64,000 nucleotides of DNA, from assembly GCA_034440635.1 (NCBI GenBank), contig JAOTON010001907.1, positions 558,001 to 622,000 on the forward strand, written 5' to 3'. The number at the start of each line of letters is the position of its first letter. Positions within the stretch are counted from its first letter, which is position 1. This DNA is from Lepas anatifera. Taxonomy: Eukaryota > Arthropoda > Thecostraca > Lepadidae. The translations under genes and the position numbers were made by a program. Positions 1 to 11,602 of this stretch are shown here, one piece after another. A model generated the notes under the pieces. The model did no database searches, had not been told where the DNA came from, and worked only from the letters and a program-made list of their open reading frames with translations.

Positions 1-2
1 AG

Positions 3-306
3 CAGCAGCGTGCGGACCTGACTGCCCCGACTAGGTACAACTGCATGCTGGATCGGCTGGCGGCAGTGGCGGCGGCCGGCGGCGTTTCAGAGCCGTTCGC
101 GGCGCCCAAAGTGAGCTGTGGGTCGGATAGCGGGTACTCTAGTGTGGAGCTGGAATCTCCAGAGTGGTGTCGACTGCGACAGCAGCAGCAGGATGCTGAG
201 GCCAGGGCGGGCCGGAAGCGGCGCCTGGAGCTGCCGCCCTCCGCTCTGCACCCCAGCGGAGTAGCTGAACTCGTCTCCAAGCGGAGGCGCGCCTGCCACT
301 GGCCAG
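3..306 (+). CDS. Partial exon of an unrecognised, probably nuclear, protein
   Basis: The frame is open from base 3, ahead of the first ATG at 45, so this is probably an internal exon or one whose start lies outside the window. The ATG at 45 has a weak context (T at -3). The exon ends in CAG followed by GTAAGC at 307, a near-perfect donor, leaving a phase-1 codon (last base G at 306). Codons are strongly GC-biased at the third position, unlike the following intron-like DNA. Counting from the ATG, the peptide has an Ala/Gly-rich start, a DSGYSS motif near residues 28-33 resembling phosphodegron or kinase-target sequences, a run of four Gln, and two basic clusters (GRKRR and KRRR) that look like nuclear localisation signals. 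I do not recognise the family, and no downstream exon could be identified in this window. Function is unknown. Confidence 0.6.
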
Positions 307-312
307 GTAAGC
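304..312 (+). other. Splice donor site
   Basis: CAG|GTAAGC matches the metazoan 5' splice-site consensus at nearly every position and ends the coding frame of the exon above. The frame continues only briefly past it, to a stop near 333, which supports splicing at this point. Confidence 0.6.
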
Positions 313-1259
313 CGCCAGGTTATCGGTCTATCTGAGAAGTGTCGCAGTTGGCCGGTTCTCTTCCATGCCTAGTTTGTACTCCATCCTTCATTTAGTCACT
401 CTTTTTTGAGAGGGTATTTTACTTGGTGCCGTAAGCTTTCCAAGTGACCAGAGCTAAATCAGACACCTACCTGCTTGATTTCTTGCATTGACCGCGATGG
501 GATGTAAAGTAGCTTATTAGCTCTCTCTCTCTAAATTCCAGATCGGGTAGATTAGTTTCCAAACTCAATTAAAAGCAGCTATAAATATGTCTTTCGGGGT
601 CCAGGACCAGTCGCTGATTATTTCTGAAACGGTAGATGGAAAGACATGTGAATTGGTTCGGTGGATTTTGAAGTGTCAGTTGAAAACATTGTGCTGTACG
701 CCTCTGTGAATGCCCTGTGGTTTTTTACCGTTGTCTCCTGGTGTTGGTTTGATGAGGTCCGTGCCTATTTGGCTGTATCTGTTAAACTGCTCATCCCATT
801 TGCTATGTCTTTCTAGATCTGGGGTAGTAATATACATAAAAAATCATCCTAATAGAACGTTAAAACTATTTTTGTCCTGATTTGCATGTTGATTGGGTCA
901 TTTATGCATGATTAGGCTTGATTTTTCATGTTATTGCCTGCGTCGGGACTGGAATACAGTTCAAACCGCCATAAGGACTGATAGCGGGAACGTTACATCC
1001 TTAGCCCAGAAATAGAACGGGTTGGGATCAGTCCAGGCACGCTTTTCCTACGTACCACTGCAAGCCAACTGTACCTACATGTCGCCAACTTCGGCTGCAA
1101 TACGGTGGTGGCGCTTAAAGTGGACTCGTGTAGCGGCACGGGCCTCGTTTCTCTAGAATCAGACTACAGATTTAATCACGAAACCCGACAAGGCTTTCAA
1201 TCTGGCCGCGCTCTCTCTCGTTCACGCCTCCATGCATTGCTAGCGCTTCTATAATTAGC
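313..1259. other. Intron-like sequence, no gene seen
   Basis: AT-richer DNA after the donor. No open frame with coding character, no repeat family and no acceptor followed by a convincing exon was recognised. It is probably the start of a long intron. Confidence 0.4.
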
Positions 1260-1715
1260 TTGCGGCCGGGCGATCCGGACTCCGCCGAAGCCGCTCCTGC
1301 TTGCTAAGGTAAATCCAATTTGGCCGCTGCTGTGATTAGTGTCGGTGAGCGCCGTCCCTATAGGAGTCGTCAGGGGCAGCCCGGCGGCGGCAGGGGCCTG
1401 AGAGGGCCCGAATCAGGCTATTGTCCCGGTGCGCTGCCAGCACCGTCTGCCCGCCCTGGGCCTGATCACGCTGCTGATTCCGGCGACCCATGTCGAATCC
1501 GATGGGCCACTGAACATCGTCGTTAACTTTAATGCGCGCCGTAATGACGGTGGCGGCCTGAGCCCGGCAGAGCTGCCGCCGGAGCGAGCGGGGGGGGGGA
1601 GGGGAGGGGGACAAAGCTCCCTGGCGCAGCAGCGACCAAATCGATCCGGACCCGACCCAAAGCGGTGACGTGGGGCATTGACGGGCCTCGGCCGGGTTTC
1701 TTCACGTCTCGGAGG
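1260..1715. other. CpG-rich block
   Basis: GC-rich, CpG-dense stretch with a poly-G/GGGGA run around 1590-1612. Overlapping open frames occur on both strands, which is expected when stop codons are depleted by base composition, so no coding call is made. It could be a CpG-island-like regulatory segment. Confidence 0.35.
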
Positions 1716-3179
1716 CAAAGTAAGGCTAAGGATGTTTTGGTGCTTCCATAGCCAGTGAGAGGATTGGCTGGCTGACTCAGTGAGTTGGGTATTGGTGATG
1801 CATATTTATGGAGACGGGTAGACTGGGGTAGTGGCTACAAAATCGGCTTTGTCAGCAGATTTCGGTTGAGTGAGAACTGGCGAATGTAAGGGTCCGAAAA
1901 AGAGCCTACTTGCGAAATTCGTGAATGGCTCTTGAGCGGCATTGAGTGCTGCGCCTTCGTAAATGGAAACCGCTTTGCTAACATCAGCACAGATGTGAAA
2001 GGGATGAATCGAAGGAATTGCGTTGCGGCTGTTACGCTGCCACACTTTTTGAGCATCACATTTATATCCTGTCTCCACGAGATGACAGGAAAATGTATCG
2101 TACGTTTTTGTTCCACGTTCTTTGGGTGATTATATCCATATATAATATCACTCTATGTGGGATTCGCTGTCAGATCTAGAGAATATTGTGTGAAGACGGC
2201 CGTTTTTCTGTGTGACGAGAGTTATTCTTATCCAATGTTGACAAAAGCGCTCTCATTTAGAACTTCTCCAACCACTTTGTCTGCCTCGCTGACTAGGATT
2301 CATTTTCAAATCGGAGTCCTAATTCCACCTCTATATTTATCTGTCCATCTTATTCTTTTTAGAAGGCGGTACAATCAGCATGAACGGCCTGTGATGAGAA
2401 GAGCACTGAATGTAAAACATCTCACAATAATTTCCCCGAAAGCAGTCAGTCTCCAGAGACATTCTCCGATTTGCCCTACTTCAGTTATCCCACGTCTGAC
2501 CTCCCAGCGCTACAGCGTCTTTCAGCTCCTGTCCGCCTCCCTTCCGGGTTAGTCTCCCTGCGGCGCTGTCGACACGTGACCTCTGGCCTGGGGCAGAGGT
2601 GGAGGACGCCCCGGGGCTAATGCGACACGCTGGCGGCCCATTTCCGCTGTAATGCTAGCAGATCAGCCGAGCCTGTCCTCTCAGCCAAAACAGAGGTGAA
2701 AACACTGAGGAAACTGCAGCAGTGCTACCGCAAAGCAAACGTACCACTTGCTTTGACAATTAACGAAAGGCCTCGTTGAGATTACGTTGGCATTATATGG
2801 CCTGTAGTGGATGTTCAAGGCGCTGATTTTTTTACCTTCGTATTCTTGCTCGGCGGGTTGGGGCGTGTCTAATCGTCTCTCGTTTGTTAGCAACGCGACG
2901 TGTCGAAACGGATGTCGACTGAAAGGTAAAAGACTCGCTACGTGCGCTGTAAATTCCTCAGATGGTATCCTTGTGGAACTGCCTCGTCATTTTCTGTAAT
3001 CAAAACCACTCAAATCAAGTACTACTTTTTAAACGTCCATAAAATAGACACATTATCTGATACAGAACATTTCAAAGAAGCCTCATAGCTCTTTTGATGT
3101 CTTGTGCGCGACTCCACATACCTAGTAGCCTTTATTACTAGATAATTTCTCAGGACACGTTCCTCGACACATGTCGGTG
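1716..3179. other. Unique non-coding sequence
   Basis: Mixed composition. The short open frames here have no recognisable protein character. No repeats or RNA genes were seen. Confidence 0.4.
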
Positions 3180-4460
3180 CAAAGTTTTCGGCGCTGCGGC
3201 AGCTTAAACGAGACTGACTAGGCGCTGCAACCGGCTGGCCTGTTTTGCTCCGCAGCGCCACGCCAGGCAGAACTACTTCAGAGTGCCCTCAGGCACCCAG
3301 CTGGAACAACCAGCGGGTACATTCCAGGCGGCTGCCTGGAGTGGCCAGCGCCGGTCGGACGCTGTCCGAGTCTGGAGTTTTGTCTGGAAGTCATCTCAGT
3401 TCTGTAGCAGCCGACAGCGCGCCGGTTCTGGACGGTGCAGCTGAGAGACGTCTGACAGAGACCGGCGGCGGCGGCGGCGCAGGCGGCGCCTGTGTTGGCC
3501 TGCGGGGCGTCGACAGCTGCCTCCAGCTCTGCCGACTCGCACAGACAGCGTGTACCGGCGCCGTTCTGAGCGCCGCCGCTGCCAGCGCTGTTACTACATC
3601 GTGGAAAGCGGTAGCAGTCGCCGCTGCCGGCCAGGCGGCACTGTTTTACGGCGTGCTTGTGAAACGAATAAAGTCTATCTGATACAGCGAGCCGGGCCGG
3701 GCCACTTCCCGCGTCGTGTCCGTAAAACCTTTATGGCAGGTGAAACGACGACGGCGACGTCGCTTTGCGAGTGCTCGATCTGCATGCAAATGGAACCATT
3801 CCATTATTTATAGTGGGAGCCGACGTTTTTGAGCCATTATTTTCCGGACCCGGACCGACTGGAGAGATCTCGCCGCTGGAAGGCCCAGCATAGCAAACAC
3901 GCAGCGGCCGGCTTTGGCTCGCCGCGCGAGATTACGCTCCACCTCCGTCCAACTGTTGTCAGACGTTCCAGAAGCCCGAGTTCTGGGGCCGGCGCCGGCG
4001 GCTTCCACACCGGCATTACGGACGCAAGGACTGGGACGAGACCGACCAGGCCTGAATCATTCATAAGCGGTGGCAGCGAACCCGGCCGAAGCGCGGCGCC
4101 CGCACTGGGCACCAATCAATCAAACGCGAGGCGACCTGCAAAGTTGGTGCTGGCTGCGTTCGTTTTCGCTGGGATTGGTTGGCGGCCTTCAGTTGGCTGG
4201 TTTGGGTCCGTGTCGATTGTCAAATCACGTCTGTACCGCGCTCGCCCGCCGCCTGAGGCTGATTACAGCCCTGCTCCATAAAGCCAGCCGGCAAACCCGC
4301 CTCCATCCAATTAGGATTGTTTGTGGCTGTTGGTTGGCGAGGAACGATCCGTGACAGCGATGTTGGACGAGGATTACCATCCCCGCTTGCCAAATCCTCT
4401 GGTTCTCTGCGGCGGCAATCAGCCTTGTTTGCGTCTCCACGCGCGAGAGATGGCATCGTT
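3180..4460. other. Long CpG-rich block with octamer motif
   Basis: High GC and CpG, including GGC-triplet runs near 3463-3480 and a 145-codon Ala/Gly-rich frame (3245-3682) that looks compositional rather than conserved. ATGCAAAT, the POU-factor octamer word, occurs at 3784-3791, followed by TATTTATA near 3805. CCAAT-type words occur around 4110-4340. These fit promoter or enhancer DNA, but no transcript start can be fixed. Confidence 0.3.
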
Positions 4461-6209
4461 GGACAAAAGTTCTGATGTGTAGATACATGTGCGCAGATTT
4501 ATCTTCCCAGGGTCAAAACAAGCAATGCTGCATTTTTCTCAGTTTGATGGCTCTGTTTTTCAGGTGAGGCTCAAGAAGATAAATTAGAATGTTCCGAGGT
4601 GAAAATGCCAGGAATGTTTATTTCGGCGCAAAATGGCGTCTGTGTATGCGAGAAAGGCAGTTACTCTTCCCCAACCGTTGTGTTATTAGGTCAAATTATT
4701 ATAACCAGGATAATATATGTGGAATCCTTTTCATCATCTATCTCAATTGGCCGTGAGCTATTGGGCTGGGTGGCCCTGCTCATCGTTCGCTGCGTGGCGC
4801 CGCCCGGCTCTCTCCGACAGCTGAGTGGCGCTCCCGCGCTCTACCCAGTCAGCTGAGCGCCGCTCCAGCGCTCTCTCCCCTGCGTGGGACGGCCCCTCCC
4901 AGCGGGCGAAGTGGATGAGCCAACTTTCGTGACAAATGCCATCGGGGGCCTAATGAAGAAACAGTGCCGCTGAATCGGGAGCTGTCAGTGGCAGAGCAGC
5001 TGCCACGAAACGATCGTGCCTGCCCCCTTTCCCCCGCCCCTCCTGCACACCCCCTCCTCCCTGCGACCCCCGCTGAGCGCAGCAGGAGGCTGACTGTCGC
5101 GGTGATGGCGCCTCTGGGGGAGGCTTGACCCCTGCGGTGGCACCACGCGTCATTTCCAATGCGGGAGACGCCGGGGTACGGATGTTGAATGCAGCGAGAA
5201 ATTTTGATAGCCTTTTTGACATACCAAGGCGTACTGCCGTCGCAGGAATATAAATGAAATAACATACAGGATGGGAGTCTCCGAATAAAATAATTTCAAA
5301 CTTGATGCTTCAATCAATATTAAGAAAACCGCGAAATACTGTAGCCGTGTTGAGGGTGCTAGAAGAAGTTGAAGCCAAACTAAGGGGAGGCAAGTATGTC
5401 GTAAGAGGTAAACAAATCATTTAAAACAAGTTGGAATTGTTTTCGGCACTGAATCTTAATTCCCCGTTTTATATGAATATGAAATAAAATTTACCTGGAT
5501 TGGTTGTTCTTCACGCGGAGCTGCCGAATATAACATATTGTCAGAAGAACCTGCCGGGAGGATTTGATGCATTCTAAAGCTGCCTCCATAGTTTGTTTTT
5601 TCGACCTCGAGGTCGTTTTGCTCGTCCCAAAAACTGATACCAGGGGCCCAAAACCTTAATGTCGTGGTCGTTAAGGCGACTCTGATAATTTTACGTCGTG
5701 ATGACCTTATAAAGCTGCATTCAGTGGGTTCTTTGTTATGTGGCCTGGTCGTCTCGGGAGGAAAGTCACTTCCTGTGTGTTCCACTGACAACTGCGACCG
5801 TGCCCCGGAGACAAGTCAACATATTTGGCTAGCTCAGCTACTAAAACACCTCTACCCAATGTATCTAACCTTGGTCTTACTTTGAGTGCGGTTTAGATTT
5901 AGGTTGGCTAGCCCCCACCGTCACTGAGAATGCGCCTTATTCCAGGCCCCAAATAACATGATTATAGTCTAGATGTTCTCAAGACTGACGGGATAAATTG
6001 CTGGGTTCTTTGTGTTTGCGTGTTTGTATAAAGGTATGTTCATGGACAGAGTTTGCTTGCAGATTATTGTTAAAAAATCTAAAAATTGGTCATGAAATGA
6101 CATTCTTTCATCTCTGCTTTTTTGTCGTTGCCAGAAGAGTTCTGGGAGGAGGGCGCTCTCCCTCTGTCCTTTGACTCAGCCACTGAAGACATATAAATCC
6201 CGATCCATG
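4461..6209. other. Non-coding stretch with a second CpG-rich patch
   Basis: Mostly unique sequence. A GC-rich patch at about 4790-5150 includes an imperfect two-copy repeat near 4818-4884 sharing CAGCTGAG followed by a CGCTC-rich tail. No gene recognised. Confidence 0.35.
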
Positions 6210-6242
6210 CCTAAATCAAGAGAACTGTCACGTGGCGTCGGA

Positions 6243-6302
6243 CTGCCAGCTGGGCCAATACCAGCCAGCCGGCTCGGGAGCCGGTTAGAACCCAGCTGGC
6301 AG
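6243..6302. repeat. Nested inverted repeat (cruciform-capable)
   Basis: CTGCCAGCTGGG at 6243-6254 is the exact reverse complement of 6291-6302. Between the arms, CCGGCT (6269-6274) and AGCCGG (6279-6284) form an inner hairpin. It lies in a GC-rich patch of about 240 bp. The role is unknown. Confidence 0.55.
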
Positions 6303-7863
6303 GCTCCTGGTGGCGGTGTGGGGCGTGGCGCTGGATTAGTGGGGGAGGGGAGGGCAGTGTTCTCGGGAGAATTGCGGCTGTCAGTAGGAGAGCCCTGACG
6401 CAGCACCACCGGCGGTGCGAGGGAATGCCCGCTGGTGCCTCGGGACCTCCGCTGTCGGAGGCTGTTGGCTTATGGCGCGGCAAAGGGAAGGCAATAGCTC
6501 ATATCGGGTGACGCCTGCTTCGGCGGTATGCATGATTTACGTCAGTAAGGAGGAGTGGGTCCAAGAGGGGTGGACCCGAGCCCAATTGCGAATATCTGTG
6601 ACTGGGAAATATTTAAAACTGTATAATGATTTTTCGCAGTGAAAAATAATAATTTCACAGGAAAAAGCACTGAGTCTGGAAAGCAGTTGTCTCTGCGTGG
6701 ATGGACAACTAGGTGCCTGGATTCACTTTTCCTTCTAGATTTGGAATCCCTCATACAGAATGTGCAATACCCAGCTATTGCCACCCTGGCCATGCCATCC
6801 CTGGCTGAAGAAGAAATCTAATCTTTAAAAGCACATCCATTACCTTGCCTATTTTACGGCTGTTCACACGGCTGTGCAAAACGGTGTATTTGCTTCTTGA
6901 TTAGCATGCTGTGCCGTAGGTCTTCGCCTGAGATCACACTGTACCGCCGGCGATGAGTGCAAAGCTTCGCACCATCGCAACCTACTGGTGACGAATTGGG
7001 CTTACTAACGTTTCAGGGCAGAATCTGCACGGTGCCTCCTCGCATGAGGAAAAAGGTATTAGCGTTGCATCCGGCTGCAAAGTGAGAGAGCCAGTTAATA
7101 TTTGGCCTCCTTTTCATCCGAAACTTGCCCCTATAACCAAACCCTCGTCCGGTATTGGCTCTTTTTCATATTTTGCACTTGCTTGGTACAATTTTCTTTT
7201 TAATCTGCTTAAGCTCGAATAAAAAAATCATGCAAAGTGGGGGGGGGGCTAGGGCCCTTATGCCCCACTTCCACCCCAATGCTTTAGGAGATAAGTGTCG
7301 CAAAATGTTGTTTTGGTCCTCTTCAGCTCCTGCGTGTGTCGCCGAGCATATTTATCTGTTCTTGCTCTTACGATGGGGGAGGGAGAGGGGTGAGTCACGT
7401 ACCAATTGGCGCTGGAGCATCAAGAACCTATTTTCAAGCCGCACATATCAGTGAATCAGTGACTATTACCTAGCAATATAGCACCATCTCGTACTTAGGC
7501 TTGTTGGTCCGTTAAGGGCCGTATTCCTTTTATCTAATTTTGTCTAAACGTTTTTCATTATTCATGGTATGGAGGAAGGAGACACTCATTTCCATCCATT
7601 ATGTTTATATTTTTCCTCGGTGGAAAGAAATCGAAAGTACTCTTCTACATCAACGTTGAACGTTTCCACGCCCACCATCCAATGCACAGTCAATAGGCCG
7701 TTTCCAAATATAACGAGCGTAACAAACATTGCTTTACAGCGGATGACCTTTAGTGTTGACGTTTCTGAAGCTGATGGGAGGGCGGTTAACGACCGTGGGA
7801 GTTGGCCATTGAAATCACGAATGGCAAGCAGTCGCAGGGCGCAACTGAAAATAGTCGTCAATA
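6303..7863. other. Unique non-coding sequence
   Basis: No coding or repeat feature recognised apart from a short poly-G at 7240-7248. A 100-codon frame ending at 7871 runs into the minisatellite and has no family resemblance. Confidence 0.35.
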
Positions 7864-8990
7864 CGATATAGCCGTGGATGCGATCTAGCCGTGAATGCGA
7901 TCTAGCTGTGAATACGATCTAGACATGGATGCGATATAGCCGTGGATGCGATATAGCCGTAGATGCGATATAGCCGTGGATGCGATATAGCCGTGGTTGC
8001 GATATAGCCGTGAATGCGATATAGCCGTGGATGCGATATAGCCATAGATGCGATATAGCCGTGGATGCGATATAGCCGTGGATGCGATATAGCCAGGATG
8101 CAATATAGCCATAGATGCGATATAGCCGTGGATGCGATATAGCCGTGGATGCGATATAGCCGTGGATGCGATATAGCTGTGGATGCGATATAGCCGTGGA
8201 TGCGATATAGCCGTGGATGCGATATAGCCAGGATGCAATATAGCCATAGATGCGATATAGCCGTGGATGCGATATAGCCGTGGATGCGATATAGCCGTGG
8301 ATGCGATATAGCCATATATGCGATATAGCCGTGGATGCGATATAGCCATGGTTGCGATATAGCCGTGGATACGATATAGCCGTGGATGCGATATAGCCGT
8401 GGATGCGATATAGCCGTAGATGCGATATAGCCACGGATGCGATATAGCCGTGGATGCTATATAGCCGTGGATGCGATATAGCCATGGTTGCGATATAGCC
8501 GTGGATGCGATATAGCCGTGGATGCGATATAGCCAGGATGCAATATAGCCATAGATGCGATATAGCCGTGGATGCGATATAGCCGTGGATGCGATATAGC
8601 CGTGGATGCGATATAGCCATATATGCGATATAGCCGTGGATGCGATATAGCCATGGTTGCGATATAGCCGTGGATACGATATAGCTGTGGATGCGATATA
8701 GCCGTGGATGCGATATAGCCGTGGATGCGATATAGCCATGGATGCAATATAGCCATAGATGCGATATAGCCGTGGATGCGATATAGCCGTGGATGCGATA
8801 TAGCCGTGGATGCGATATAGCCATATATGCGATATAGCCGTGGATGCGATATAGCCATGGTTGCGATATAGCCGTGGATACGATATAGCCGTGGATGCGA
8901 TATAGCCGTGGATGCGATATAGCCGTGGATGCGATATAGCCATAGATGCGATATAGTCGTGGATGCGATATAGCCGTGAATAGCCGTGGG
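7864..8990. repeat. 17-bp minisatellite with higher-order structure, about 66 units
   Basis: Tandem units of consensus GATATAGCCGTGGATGC. Edge units carry GATCTAG and other variants, and central units are more uniform. A one-base-short unit (GCCAGGATGC) recurs at 8092, 8227 and 8532, and GCCATATATGC marks 8311, 8616 and 8820. The spacings of 135, 305 and 204 bp equal 8, 18 and 12 units after allowing for the short unit, so blocks of variants have been duplicated together. Because 17 is not a multiple of 3 and no minus-strand frame contains a stop, all three minus frames stay open for long distances and repeat a 17-residue peptide. The open frames are therefore treated as artefacts. Confidence 0.95.
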
Positions 8991-11540
8991 AGTGCGATAC
9001 CGGGTGCAGCTTTTTCCCCGAAGTGGCGCCGTTAGTCGAAAGGATCTCCTACAGCCCACTTTTCGCGAAGTATTGACATACGCTGTTTCAAGAACGATCG
9101 TTTGGGGGAACGTTTTAAAGTAACGACTTGTGTTTGCCTGTTACAAGACTAGGCGGATTAAGCGACAATTTTCAATCCAACGCTAACTTATATCAGCCGC
9201 TGAGTTTGGATATGTGACGGTTGTTCGGGTACCCCATGCTGCTGAGTGCTGCTGTTTAAAGAGGAGCTTAACGTTTCCTGCCCGACATATTACTGCTGCA
9301 GATATCTGAGGTAGCTGCAGTTACTGTTCACCTCCCTGATTATCCCTGCACCGCCCACTAATGCAGCTCCAAACGCAAAACTCCGACGAAAGCTGGCCCC
9401 ATGTGCTACCTATAGCTGGCAGACTTTTTGGAGTAATTACGATAGCCGGCCGGACGCACCGTTAAATTCGCCGGCAACCCCATCCATTCCATTTCCCCGC
9501 TGCCGCCGGAAATACTCGAGCTAAAAACAGTACGTCACAGTTTCCGCCGTTGCCGATAAATGACAGTGGCGTACGGCACGGACAGAGCGGCGTCTGATGT
9601 CTCTCACCTGTGCGCCGGGCAGCCTGAGCGAAGAGGCGGACGTGACTTGAGTTAATGCAATCACACAAGTGATCACACGCTGCAAAACCTGGCTTTGTGT
9701 CGTGTCACACTCAATGGATGGCTCAGGAACACTGCACATATTTTTAGACACCGGTATCAGGAAGCGTCTTTGGGAGAAGCAGTGATAGTCGCTGGTTTGC
9801 TACACACACGTATCTGTCACCAAGTGATTTTGTTATATGTAGGGCCTTGCTGGCTTCTGATGGTGGAGGACTTTCTTAAAAAAGTAGCTCTAGCAGGCAC
9901 TTCCACTCTTCTAACTACCATGTAGTTGTAGTCGTGTGTTTTTCCGTCTTATAATATTGCTGTAGTGATTACGTTGTTTTCGCTTTTGGAACTGACGAAA
10001 TGTTTTGATTTAAAGCTGTTATTACCATCAGTTATGCCCATCATTTGCCAAAATAAGTTAAGCTCAAATTTATCAACCTCTAGACAGCTGAATTGCATTA
10101 TGAATGCCCACGGCCTGTCTCGTAAGCCACACCACATGGCCTCACAATAGGTCCCACAACACAAAGTTAAAGTGTTGTCGCTCCCGATGTTTTCGTCTAC
10201 CATTGTGACGATATTGATTCCGAGAAATGGCGCAAAGCATACGACGCGGTGACAGATGGTCGTTTTCGAGTTCAGTAAGCTGTTTTCAATAATTCCCGGC
10301 ATCGCTCGCAGCTGTTTGTGCCTGAGAAGCCTCTTACACAGGCAGATCCAGAACTGTGTATGGGGAGGAGACGGCCGTACATTTTTGGGAGAAAGAGGGA
10401 GAGAGAGAGAGAATTTTGAGCGTATTCTTTCCTTTATCGAGGATACTTCATCAAACAGGAGCCTTATCAACTAGCAGGAGATATGTTAGAAACAGTATCT
10501 GCCGTAGTCGCCAATCAGCGCTTTTTTGGCCCATGAATGCAGATATATTTAACTGTTCCCAAAACATTTGGAGCGGAGAGAGTGGACACTTTGATCTGTT
10601 TGGAGGCCATTGTTCTGTCGGCCTCCTCAGATCCACCATCGGTCTCCTGAGGGGCGGATGCGGAGGCGGAGGGCTTATGGGTTTAATTGATTTGTATTTT
10701 AAAAGGTTTCGCTGCTGCGTGGGATACTATTTTAAGTCCATGATACTGAGCTCCTCCTGCACCTATGTCCTTGTATGATGTGCTGGACCTGGTTTCTCAA
10801 AACGGCCTTTGGGCTTATAGGTGTAGTCTTATCTGGCTAATTTTCTTCTATTTTGTTTACATGAACGTTACAGTTTTGCTAATGATGTTGATGTCCTCAT
10901 GGTTAGTTCGAATGCCCTGGCGTGAAGCGATAAGCTATGTTTTGGAATCAAATAGTAATTCAAAGGTTTTCAATCCTTTTGATCACGAAAGCATTACCGT
11001 GAACTACCCATGAGTCTCATAAGAACAGATGTAGAGAAAAAGCTCGCATCCATAATGTTCAGACTACCGAAGTTAATGGGAAATGTGTCCGGAAATAGGT
11101 GAACATTATACATGGTGTGCGCGGCTCGAAGGGTCCATCATACTTGACGCCATTTCGCAACGTGGTAATGGCTCATACTACCAGTTCACTGCTTCTGGGT
11201 GGGCCCAGAAGTCAGTAACTTTAGTGGAAGTCCCCGCAAGGTCACGAATAAAGCGCCCAGTCTGAAAGGCCTCTACGTCTGGTTTGTATTTTCAAGAGCC
11301 GAATGAAAATCCATACTTTATCGTGTGATTGCCTCAGAAAGCAGATGCGCGTTTTAATTTTGGCTCATACATCGGAGTTTTATCCCAAAAGGTGTTACGA
11401 ACCTGTCACTTTTAGAGCCCTTAGGTTTGATTGTCACACGAACTATTGTGTGAGCTTTCAGGAGCTATTGAAAGGAAGAAAATGGGAATAACTTGTGCAA
11501 CAGAATTGTCCTCTCCGGTAAGTGCAGAATATTGTATGTT
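8991..11540. other. Unique non-coding sequence
   Basis: The longest frame is on the minus strand (9949-10470, 173 codons). It has no recognisable domain, no obvious splice context and ordinary composition, so it is not called as a gene. A GA-rich run lies at about 10388-10412. Confidence 0.35.
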
Positions 11541-11598
11541 GAGTCCAAAGCTGGGCGGTCCGCTACTATGTTGAACCCAAAGCCGGGTCGTCCACTAC
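11541..11598. repeat. Left remnant of a minisatellite split by a transposon
   Basis: About two units of a degenerate repeat with words such as GCTGGGCGGTCCGCTACTAT and TTGAACCC. The same repeat resumes at 12788 on the other side of the TTAA element, so this is the left part of a single array. Confidence 0.75.
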
Positions 11599-11602
11599 TT
11601 AA

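Noticed and set aside
3245..3682. 145-codon Ala/Gly-rich frame
   Set aside because: GGC-triplet composition in a CpG-rich block; no conserved motif, and overlapping frames are open too.
7885..8943. 352-codon minus-strand frame (with 301-, 200- and 137-codon companions)
   Set aside because: Translation of the 17-bp minisatellite. All three minus frames are equally open, so none is favoured as coding.
7864..8990. CRISPR-like array
   Set aside because: The units are directly adjacent with no spacers, and the genome is clearly eukaryotic.
10388..10412. GA-rich tract as a regulatory GAGA element
   Set aside because: Short simple sequence without other promoter features nearby.
9949..10470. 173-codon minus frame
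   Set aside because: No domain or repeat family recognised. The length is plausible by chance in 64 kb across six frames.
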